A stretch of DNA of 64,000 bases from Nymphaea colorata (lineage: Eukaryota; Streptophyta; Magnoliopsida; Nymphaeales; Nymphaeaceae). Of this stretch, positions 12,166 to 22,900 are shown piece after piece (position 1 is the first letter of the stretch; each line of letters starts with the position of its first letter). Below the pieces are notes generated by a model. It did no database searches. It was not told the origin of the DNA and was given only the letters and a program-made list of their open reading frames with translations. The DNA lies in NCBI RefSeq assembly GCF_008831285.2, contig NC_045141.1, positions 994,001 to 1,058,000 on the forward strand, in the 5' to 3' direction. The position numbers and the translations under genes are program-made.

Positions 12166-12170
12166 CAACC

Positions 12171-13123
12171 AAACCAAACCATCTTCAATAAACATAGCTT
12201 TATCTATTTCACAAATATGTGGTGAATGAGATTGATAGTATAATCTATATCCCTTTGATTTTTCTAGATAACCAAAGAAAAAAAATTGTTTGGTCTAGGA
12301 TCAAAGGTCTTTATGTATAAAATATATAGTTTATGTTCAGTAGGACATTCTCATATGTGCATATAAAATAGAAAAGGTATCCTACTTGTACACAATCTTT
12401 ATAGAGTTTTAAGTACAAATTTAGTGAAGATCTTATTCAAAATATGTGTCGCTAACGTAAAAGCTTCACTCCACAAATGAACCAAAAAAGCAAAGAAATT
12501 TAACATAGCTCTAACTATTTTCTTAAGCATATGATTTCTCCTTTTTGCTTTGTCATTCTAATGAGTACTACCAAGCATAGTATATTAAGGTATAATATCT
12601 TATTTTTTGAAAATCACTAGTAGCCCTTTATTTGTCTCATCTCAACAAGTCTACAATAATAGTCACCACCCTTATTTGATATATCTATCTTGATTACTTC
12701 ATTGTTTTGTTTATCTACTTTTTTCTTAGACTCTTTGAAAGCCTGACATATGTCTGATTTCTCACAGATTACGTAGAGACATGTACCGTAAATAGTCATC
12801 CATAAATGTTCACAAAATAATTTTCACCCATATAAAATAGAGTTAAGATTCAACCAATGTTTATATAGACTATCTTTAATCTATTATTACTTCTCTTAAC
12901 ACTCTTTATATTATATGTATTGTTTGTTTTGCCTTTATGCAATTCGAACATGAACCATCATCTATAACTTATAGAGATTTTGAAAACTCTTTATTTATAA
13001 GCCTCTTTACTTTCTTTTCAAATATAAGGCTTAGTATGTGTTGCTGTTAATTTAAAAATCAATGTTTCATGAACCTTTGCATTTAATTTATATAAACTAT
13101 TCACACAAAAGAACATAACCAAC

Positions 13124-13169
<46 letters not shown>

Positions 13170-13836
13170 TTCAAACAAATCCAAGTCTATCTAATCCTTC
13201 ATACAAATTTGAGATTTCTACTATATGATGGTATAAAAATATATCATGAAAGTTCAAAATAAAACTAATGTCAAGTCTAACTTGGCATGTCCCAACAACC
13301 TTTACACATAAATGCATCTTGTTCCCTAAAAAGATGATCCTTTCATGCAATGTTGGTTCCCCTTCTACTCAGGAAGTCCTAAAAGCATTAGCAATATGTA
13401 CCATAGCACCTGAGTCAATTTACTAGTTATTACAAAAACATGTAATAAATTACATTCATGATAAATAAATGAGAAATTACCTTTCTTCTATAACCATTTT
13501 TTGTTTTCATGCAATCCATCTTTTTATGTCTATTCTTCTTACAAAAGAAGTACTTTACATGAGCCAGATTGAACTGCTTAGTTTGAGAAGTACCTTCTCT
13601 TGATGACTTCTTTTTGACACACTTTTTGATAACTTTTCTTTTTTGGTCCATACATGTCGGAGTCCTCGTGAGAAGCCAAATGTGTGCCTTGCACCTTAGC
13701 CTCTCATATTGTTCAACACACTTGGATAATAGTTCATTAGCTGTCTATTGAGTATCGTTGTATTTTAAATGGGACACACTTTGTAGTAGAGAGGCCAAAA
13801 TGAAATGCACCAAGAAAGAGAGATATTGGGAAAGCC
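12171..13836 (-). mobile_element. decayed minus-strand copia, 5' half (integrase, zinc knuckle)
   Basis: Continuation of the element at 5400-7087 after the nested insertion. On the minus strand, about 12240-12330 reads FFFLGYLEKSKGYR, the copia block just after integrase. About 13490-13560 carries a degenerate gag zinc knuckle (CKKNRHKKMDC). Many stops are present. It is cut at about 13836, where the second copy of the segmental duplication begins. No LTR was identified. Confidence 0.65.
13127..13165. repeat. (AT)n microsatellite
   Basis: About 19 uninterrupted AT units inside the decayed minus-strand copia. Confidence 0.98.
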
Positions 13837-14570
13837 ACTTGGATATGAAGATCTACTTTTTCCAAATCATGCTTGCAAATTTGTCCTCAATTCTTTAGGG
13901 TCTAAAGCAAGATTTATGTGTTTGGTTTGTTGGTTTTAGTAGCTTTTTTCTTGACTAAGGTTTTAAGGGGATTCAACAGATTCTTCTATATTCACCTTTC
14001 ACAGTGGGGAATATATTTTGATACTTATTGTTTATGTTGATGTGAATTTAATAAACAGTGCAAGTTATCATAGAAAAATATATTTCTCAAATTCAAAATG
14101 AATTTCCTTGAAGAACTTCATTATTTCCTTCGGATAGAGGTAGATTAGAAACATGGTGATCTTTCATTAAATCTGCTTTTGATATACTTGCTAAGGCCAA
14201 GATGCTTGATTGTAATTTGTAAAGCCTTGTCCAAAGTCCATGAGTGCCAAATTTATGGATTTTGACCAGTGGACGAGTCACATGATGGCGGTTGTGGGCA
14301 ATACTTATTTTTATATTAATATTTTCATATATTTGGTTGTTTTCATATACTAGTGCCCTTTAAAGTTAAGGTTATTAAATTGGTGCCCCCACCAGCCAAA
14401 TTTTTTGGCTACGCTGGTGATGTGATGACGGAAGTACTTTTCAAACCTTCATTTTACCATCAGATTGCTGTATCGTTGCAATATTTGACCTTGATTCGTC
14501 CAAAGATCTCATTGGCAGTTAACTATATCAGCCATATCCGTAACCCCTATTTCAACTTAAAAGGTTGACG
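13837..14570 (+). mobile_element. decayed copia reverse transcriptase remnant, copy 2
   Basis: Sister of 442-1070. The YVDV-like block lies near 14030 and the IRPKISLAVNYISHI block near 14490-14560. It lies about 2.2 kb upstream of the ATG at 16774 and is too decayed to function. Confidence 0.7.
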
Positions 14571-15113
14571 GCCGCAGCAATTGAACGAAGAACTGGCTTG
14601 GGCTCAACCAGCTAGGGCAAACCGTTTGGTAAAAAATAAAAAAATTCAATATTGTAAAAATCTGTTTGTAAACTGAATTCAATGTAAATCAACTGTTAAA
14701 AAATAAATTTGAAATTTTTTCAAAATACTTTAAAAATAGTTAACAGTTGTGGAATGCCACTGATTCAACTTAAATGGGTCATCTCGGGTTGATTTTTGTA
14801 AGAGTGGTCAAAATATCTAGAAAGACTTAGCAATTTAAATTCCCACTGGTTGGTTCAATTTAAATTGGTCAGGCCGATTTAGATGTACAGGTCAAAATAT
14901 CTTAAAACGCTTGAGCAATTTCAGACCAATAAACTAGCCATCCAAGGCAAAAAGAAAATCTAAATGGTTTAGAGTAACCCAATCCAATCGTGTTTAGATT
15001 TAGACTCACATCTGACTTTTGCATACCTGAATTCGGAAACAAGCAGCACAAGAATTGCACAAGAATTGGCCTTTATGAACGATTGAAGTAGATCTTTATT
15101 AAAATTTTAGGTA

Positions 15114-15650
15114 ATCGGCCCGTTAAAAATGTAAAAAACTAGGCCCGACATTATAAACGGGTCAGCCCGAAGCCCGGGCTGTTTAGAAACGGGTCGGGCC
15201 GGGCCCACCTAATATCGGGCCTCGGGTTTCAACTTATGCCCGAGGCTCGGCCCGGCCCGATTATTAACGGGTCGGGCTGGGCTTTTTCGGGTTAAAGGAG
15301 TTGAAGAACATGGGAAGGGAGACAAGTGAGCTTGGCACCGGCGGACTCATAGAAACGGAGGCTTAAGTTGTAGCGGTTTTCAGATGACAGGGGTGGAGAG
15401 ATATAGGGGAGTGGTCATGTTCTGGCAGACCTCGGGCAATACGCGTCGCTCGGCTACCTCAACATTCAGTTTTTTGAAAAAAAAAAATAATGATGTCAGG
15501 TTTTTCGGGCCGCCGATGATCACAACGGCAGGCCCGAGCTCGACCCGTTAACCTCAACCCGAAAATCATTATTTCAAGGCCCGGGCTCAAGCCCGTAACG
15601 GGCCGAGTACCGGGTACCCGGCGGTGGCCCGGCCCGGCCCGTTGGTCAGG
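15114..15650. mobile_element. GGCCCG-rich insertion found only in copy 2
   Basis: A ~540-bp block with dense CGGGTCGGGCCGGGCC and complementary motifs toward both ends. It is absent from the equivalent place in copy 1 (around 1790-1920), where unrelated AT-rich sequence lies between the shared flanks. GC-rich subterminal repeats suggest a non-autonomous hAT-like element, but I could not define terminal repeats or a target duplication. Confidence 0.5.
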
Positions 15651-15908
15651 CTTATATATCTATTGTAAATCCTTTTACCTTTTTCCTTTTTATCAAATTC
15701 ATTGTAGATTCCTTTTACCTTTTTTCTTAAATTCTCAATTGTTGTTTTATATGGTTGATTTCTTCAAGGAGCTTGTTATTTAGAAAAAATACAATTTGCA
15801 TTGAATATTTGACAAGAAGCTACAGAGACAATTTGGGGAAGAATCCAATTTTATTTTTAAATAAACGTAATAAAGAAGACATGGCCAACCTACGGAAACG
15901 GCTCAAGG

Positions 15909-16245
15909 GTAGGGCTGGGCATCCTTGGGTACTTGACATCCAATTCTGACCCAATTGAGTTTGTAAAATGCGGTTCGAGCCTGTTGAGTCGTATCGATAT
16001 TGTATCGGATCGGCCTGAGTTGGCCTGATGAGGCTTGATTCGGCTCTGTAATTATTTGATATTATTTTTATTTTATTAAATATATATGTTTTATTACTAT
16101 AACTATATTTTATATTTTAAAAAATTATTTTATATAAAAAATAATTTTTATTTAAACCGACTCGCATTTAAAATTTCGGTTTTAATTATCGAATAGAACC
16201 AAACTCAGGTTTCGAGTGTCTAGCCGACTCGGCCCGATGCTCTGC
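15909..16245. mobile_element. GGCCCG-ended MITE-like element, copy 2
   Basis: Diverged sister of 2125-2445: GGGCTGGGCATCC on the left and GACTCGGCCCGATGC on the right around an AT-rich core. Present in both duplicates, so it is older than the duplication. Confidence 0.4.
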
Positions 16246-16299
16246 TCCGATCTAATACGCTGCCGACTGCCGAGTATAGAATCGGATAGGCCACCGCTG

Positions 16300-16773
16300 A
16301 CCGAGGGGCCTCCCCGCCTCGTAACTTCTCACTTCGTCCCTTCCCTTCTCCTTCCTCCTGCTCTACCAACGTCGTGGAAACATCGCCTCCTTCGTCTCTC
16401 ATTCCCCATAAGATATCTTTCCCAGCTTGCCGACGTCCCACCCCAGGACATTCATTGGTCAGTTTCTTCCTTTTCCTGATGGAGTTCCTTTTTAGATCTC
16501 GAGTGTCTTTGTCTTTTGGCCTATTTTTTCTGATCCGGGTGTTCAACCGTTAATCGAGATAGAGGATACCCATCTTCAGAATCACGCCGAAGTTGCAGAT
16601 TTTTTGGGTACAAAGTAGTTTCCTCTTGTTGCGCAAGACCTCTCCAAAAAAAGGCGCTTTTTGATGATTCCCTTCTTCGGGAATGATGGTTGGTAAAAAA
16701 AACGTGGTTTGAGTTAAGGAATTGAATCTTGTTGGAGTTCAAAAGGAGTTGAACTGTTGAAGGAGGGGGAAGA
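16300..16773 (+). promoter_or_regulatory. putative promoter and 5' leader of ACA, copy 2
   Basis: Upstream region of the proximal exon 1, closely matching 2470-2985. Small indels separate the two, for example about 15 bp missing here near 16595. The ORFs on both strands (16216-16546) are considered chance frames. No core promoter element is clear enough to mark. Confidence 0.5.
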
Positions 16774-16950
16774 ATGGAAAGCTATCTGAACGAGAACTTT
16801 GGTGGGGTGAGGTCGAAGAACTCGTCTGAGGAGGCGCTCAGACGATGGAGGCGGGTGTGCGGGATCGTGAAGAACCGCAAACGGCGATTTCGATTCACCG
16901 CAAACCTGTCCAAGAGATCAGAAGCAGAGGCTATGCGGAGAACCAATCAT
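16774..16950 (+). CDS. ACA exon 1 (proximal copy)
   Basis: 59 codons, phase-0 end, donor GTATGC at 16951. Holds the N-terminal regulatory domain with the amphipathic basic calmodulin-binding stretch [19 protein letters not shown] at residues 21-39, followed by [17 protein letters not shown]. The (CT)n run just after the donor lies in the intron. Confidence 0.93.
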
Positions 16951-19900
16951 GTATGCTCTCTCTCTCTCTCGCATATGAAGTTCTTTCTCTTTCGTTGATC
17001 GTAGAGAATAATGATGAGAAGGGAGGCCAAAACTTCTAAATGCTGGTCTACTTTTCTATTTTTTGTGGCTAGAACAACAAAATCATGATCTTGGTGGAAC
17101 TGTGACGGATCCATTAATATTTTTCATTTCAGTAATGTATTCGCGGAAACCATTTTGATGAGAATGAAATGGCCATAGGGAATTATTGGTTTGGCCCCTT
17201 CTGTCTTTTCTGGTGATATCCATCAGTAATGTTATTATACTTACTCTCAAGTTATTGTATTTCATTGTCAATTTGCAGGTAGCTTTTTGAACTTACGAAC
17301 GTCCAAAGTACGGATAAACTTATGATATAAAACTTCACCATTTCTGCTTTTCTTGCCACTATCTTTATCTGGACATGGCAATCACCATATTTAGTATAAG
17401 TGTACAATGAACCAGTACTCTGCCACTGGTTGTGTTACCGATAGAGGCACAACCGATGGTGGAGATAAATCCCATAATCAATGCAAGAGCATCGGTGAAA
17501 AATCTGGCGCTGGTGAAGGAGCAGATCCAATGTGACTATAGAAAGCTTATTTGCTATCTTCTTGTTAAGAGAAAATAATGGAAGCAAAATTGAGTGTAAT
17601 CCTAATCTCTCGCATGTATCTCTATCTAAATGTATAAATGTTGATGGAGATAATAAGAAAGACAAGAAAGCGGGAGCGAGAGCTCATCATACGTGGGTGT
17701 TTGATTATTAACGACTGAACCACGTTAATACTGGTTTTCCCTTTCTTCTTTATCTTCCTTAATATCTTGCATCATATGAGGGCCACGCAAAGGAGAGAAG
17801 ACATTATTTTGTGCCTAGTCGGATGCTTACTCATGTAGTTGTCATGGCTGATCAGGGATCAGGCACAACTCAAGGATTTAACAAAATCGGTATGAGTCTG
17901 AGTTCCTTCTTCCTTCAGAATCCCAATAATCTTCAACATGTTCTGCCTATAAAATGGACGACAGAAAATGATCTCATTTGAGAAGATCAGTTCACTCTCA
18001 TATTTGATCTCATGGGCTTTGTTAATCTTCAACATGTTCTGCCTATAAAATGGACGACAGAAAATGATCTCATTTGAGAAGATCAGTTTACTCTCTTATT
18101 TGATCTCATGGGCTTTGTTGATGGTAGCAGACCTGCACCACCAAAGTAAGACAGCACTACCAAGCACAATAAAGAGTATACTGAATGGTTGCACCATGAC
18201 CAACTTTTATTGAGTTGGATCAAATCTTCGTTTTCAAAACCCCTTCACACCCAAACGATGGGTTTGAAGCCTTCTGTTGAAGTTTGGAAGGCTTTTAAAG
18301 GTTCCTATGCTGCTTACTCTAGATCTAAAGTGATGCAATTGGAATCCCAACTTCAAGATTTGAAGAAGGGGAGGAGCTCTATGGATGCTTACATTAATAA
18401 AGCAAAAAATGTTGCCCATTAGTTAGCCATAGCATGCAAACCTACTGATGAAGACGATCTTGTTCTTCAAATCTTGAGAGGTCTCCCTACTGAAACTTGG
18501 CTTTCCACATTAGCATTGGAACTTGGAAGGACCTTCTCTCCCTGGCCGAGCTTTGTGGACTGTTGCTAATTCAGAAGGTCAATCTCAAAGATGTTGAAGA
18601 TCAAAATCTTGATCAACTTCAACCAGCTACCAACATGCTTCAAACCAAAATAGTTTTAATCCATCTCCTAATTTTAGAGTTTGTGCTAGAAGAAATTATA
18701 AGAATAATAGAGGAGGGCGAAGAAATGAGTCTCAAAATGGTGATCAGCCAGTCTATCAAATCTGTGAAAGAATTGGCCATATTGCCAAGAATTGTTGGTC
18801 ATTAACGACTGAACCCAGTGTTGTACGATACATACGATACGGGGCCGATATGTACGATACGATACATATCTTTTACAAAATAAGATACGATATATGCCCC
18901 GTATCTACGATACGATACATATCTTTTACAAAATAAGATACGATATACGCCCCGTATCGTACGATACGGGGCTGATTTCAAAAAAGTGGGGGTTGGAACC
19001 CCCCTTTTCGAGTTTTTTTTATAAAAACCCGGCCCTTATTCATTTTTAACCTAGAGATTGTGCCGCCGTGGAAGGAAATTATCGATTTCCATTGTTAAAT
19101 CATCGATTTTCAAAATGAAATCATCGATTAAACCATGGATTTGTGCGTGGGTGACTGATTCTCGTTGGGAGGAAAGAGGTTTTTTTAAATCGTGAAGATG
19201 AAAATGAAGAAGAAGATGGAGATGAAGATGAGAATGAATATGATGAAGATTATGAATGAGAGTCGAGAGTGCTTTCATTTTATATGTATTGACATTGAAC
19301 ATTTTCACAATTTCATTATCATCTTGTGATGTAATACATAACATCTAAAACTTGTTTTTTGATGTGGTATCTCATAGACTTATGGACCTTATGACTTATA
19401 AATCTATGTGTTTTTTATGAAGAACATATTATTCTTGTTTTTTACTGATTTTTTATGAATTTTTTGAATTTTTTTCCTATTTTTTCTGATTTATTAAAGA
19501 AAAAAACGATACGGTTACGATATTTTACGATACAGCGTATCTTAAAGCCAGACCGATACGGCTTATGATACGCATTTTGCAACATTGACTGAACCACTTC
19601 AAAACTGGTTTTCCCTTTCATCATCTTCCTCATTTTCTTGCATGGTGTTACAGTCGGCAGTCTTAGAGAGAGAAAAACATCGTATTTACTAACCCTAATC
19701 TCAATAATAAATAGATTAGGGCAGAGGTAGAGACTTACAAATAACATCAACCAAAATAGAGAAATATTTAAAAAGAACTCCAACTATTAAATATTGCAAA
19801 GGACAACCTAGAAACTTAAAGTCTAAAGACATCTACAGTTTGATCTTCAAATGATACATGAATAGTCGCTATGGTTCCTCCTTGAACAATGTCCCGAATG

Positions 19901-22900
19901 TAATGGCAGTCTACTTCAATATGTTTAGTTCTCTCATGAAAAACTGAATTGTTTGCAATGTATGTGGCTGCTCTATTGTCACAATACATCCTCATGGGAA
20001 GAAAAATTGACACACTTAGGCTAGGCTAGATAGCATGGATTACGCCCAAGTCATTTCAGCAGTAGTCTGAGTCATAGCTTTGTACTCAGATTCTACACTA
20101 GATCTTGACACTACACTTTGCTTTTTGCTTCTCCAGGTTATAAGGTTGCCTCCCACAAATACACAAAATTTTGTGGTAGACTTCATGTCTTCGACTGGGC
20201 CAGCATAGTCAGCATCACTTTAGGCTTCTACTTTCAAGGTATTGCCTTTTGTGAACAAAAGTCCTTTACCTGAAGACAATTTTAAATATTTGACCACCAT
20301 TAAAGCTGCATCCTAATGAACTTTCTTGGGTCTTTCCATAAATTGACTTAGCTTCTCCGTTGCAAAGCTAATGTTTGGTCTAGTCACAGTAACATAGATG
20401 AGCTTCCCAATAAGAGATCTGTATGATCCAGAATCCATTAATTTTGATTGATCATCATGAAGATGTATGTGTGGATTCATAGGTAGAGTGACCGGTTTAG
20501 TTCATAGCATCCCAGTGTCCTGCAATAAATCAAGAACATACTTCTGTTGGGTCCGTAGAACGATTCAAAATTCGTCTTGTTGCTAAAGGCTATTCGCCTA
20601 ATTATATTTATCACAGTTCAGCAAGATTGGCCTTTTTTTCAACTCGATGTAAAAAATGCATTTCTATATGGTGATTTCTCAGAAACAGTCTATATGCAAC
20701 AACCACCTGGTTTTGAACGAAATGGGGAGTGTTCCAAGGTATGCAAACTCAAAAAGGCTATCTATGGACTTAAACATAGTCCCCGTGCATGGTTTCATAA
20801 GCTAAGTGAGGTTGTCTCTAAATGTGGATTTCGAAGATCCCAGCTTGATCACTCGTTGTTTATCAAGCTTGAGACTTCTGGTATAGTGATATTGATTTTA
20901 TATGTTGATGGTATTGTCCTCACTGGAGAAAGTACTCGAGAGATAGCTCAGACAAAGGAGTTTTTACAGAAACACTTTGTCACAAAAGATCTTGGTCAAC
21001 TTTATTATTTCCTTGGTATTGAAGTGGCTCGTAGTAGTAAAGGGATTGTGATGTCTCAAAAGAAATATGTTCTTAACCTTCTGCAGGAAACATGGTTATT
21101 GGGAGCCAAACCTGCTACACTTCCTATGAATCCTCGAATTGATATGCACGATGATGAATCAGATGCTTTTGACTCTTGTTCTTACAGATCTCTGATAGGA
21201 AAACTTTTATATTCGACCATCACTCGTCCAGACATTAGCTTTGTTGTAAATAAGCTTACTCAATTTATGGAGAAACCTCGGAAAGTTCATTGGGAGGCTG
21301 CTTTAATGGTGATAAAATACTTGAAATCAGCCCCGGGAAAGGGGTTATGGTTCAAAAGAGGAGAATGTTTGGACAGAGAAGCATATAGTGATGTTGATTA
21401 TGCAAGGTCAGTAAATGACAGGAGATCTACTACAGATTTTTGCATCTTTATTGGCAGGAATCTTATTTCTTAGATGAGCAAGAAACAAAATGTGGTTGCT
21501 AGATCGAGTGCTGAGTCTGAATATAGGGTGATGTCTCAAAAGAAATATGTTCTTAACCTTCTGCAGGAAACATGGTTATTGGGAGCCAAACCTGCTACAC
21601 TTCCTATGAATCCTCAAATTGATATGCACGATGATGAATCAGAGGCTTTTGACTCTTGTTCTTACAGATCTCTGATAGGAAAACTTTTATATTTGACGAT
21701 CACTCGTCCAGACATTAGCTTTGTTGTAAATAAGCTTACTCAATTTATGGAGAAACCTCGAAAAGTTCATTGGGAGGCTGCTTTAATGGTGATAAAATAC
21801 TTGAAATCAGCCCTGGGAAAGGGGTTAAGGTTCAAAAGAGGAGAATGTTTGGACATAAAAGCATATAGTGATGTTGATTATGCAAGGTCAGTAAATGATA
21901 GGAGATCTACTACAGATTTTTGCATCTTTATTGGCAGGAATCTTATTTCTTAGATGAGCAAGAAACAGAATGTGGTTGCTAGATCGAGTGCTGAGTTTGA
22001 ATATAGGGCGATGGCTCAAATAGTGGCTGAAATGTCATGGGTCAAATCAATGCTTCTAGAATTGGGAATGTCAGTGAAACTTCTTATGAAGATGTATTGT
22101 GATAACAGAGGTGCTACATACATTGTAAATAACCGTCTTTCATGAGAGGACGAAACACATTGAAGTGGATTGCCATTTTGTTCGGGACTTAGTACAAGAA
22201 GGAGTCATTAGCACGATTCATGTTTCCTCTGAAGATCAAGCATTTGATATGTTTACTAAGGCTCTTCCCATTGGAGATTTCTTGAGAGGATGTAACAAGC
22301 TTAGCATGATTGATATCTATGCTCCAGCCTGAGGGGGAGTGTTAAAGTTTTCTAGAGTCTATTTGAGTCTTTCTGAAATATTAGAAAGTGGACAAGGGTC
22401 TACTTATTGTTTTAGTACACTTTAGTGGACTGAAATTATAAATATGTTGTCAACACCCTAATCTCTTTAAATATGAGATTAGGGTTACGTGAGAAATAAC
22501 ATAAACCTTTTCTCTCTCTCTCTCTCTCGTGCAACAGTCCACTTGCAGCCACTCTTTTGCGAGCCCAGATCTGACTTGGAACTTTCCAACACAACTCCCA
22601 TGCAGTTGGTCACGCTCCACTACATCCATGTTGAGAACTTAATATCACATACCTCTCACGTGTGATTTAGGTTTCCCTTCCACGCTGCTCCACTATCTCT
22701 CGATCAGCATAGAGAAGAGAGAAAGGAAGGGTAGAGGAAGAAAAATGGTGGGAAGAGATGGGAGAGAGAAGAGGTCGCTGGAAAGTCACATCAGTCGCAG
22801 GCGAAGAAGGGTGGATATCTGGCTCCGATACCATGTTACAGCCAGCAGTCTTAGAGGGAGAATAACATCTCTTATTTGCTAACCCTAATCTCAATAATAA

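Larger units (their letters stand above)
13837..17045 (+). repeat. segmental duplication, copy 2 (copia remnant, promoter and ACA exon 1)
   Basis: Direct repeat of 442-3270 in the same order and orientation, about 13.8 kb downstream at exon 1. This copy continues into ordinary intron sequence after CTAAATGCTG, so it is the copy attached to the intact gene. It carries an extra ~540-bp GGCCCG-rich insertion at about 15114-15650. Confidence 0.9.

Noticed and set aside
21050-22009. Repeat array considered as CRISPR-like or satellite
   Set aside because: Only two long coding units with no spacers. It is a tandem duplication inside a retrotransposon.
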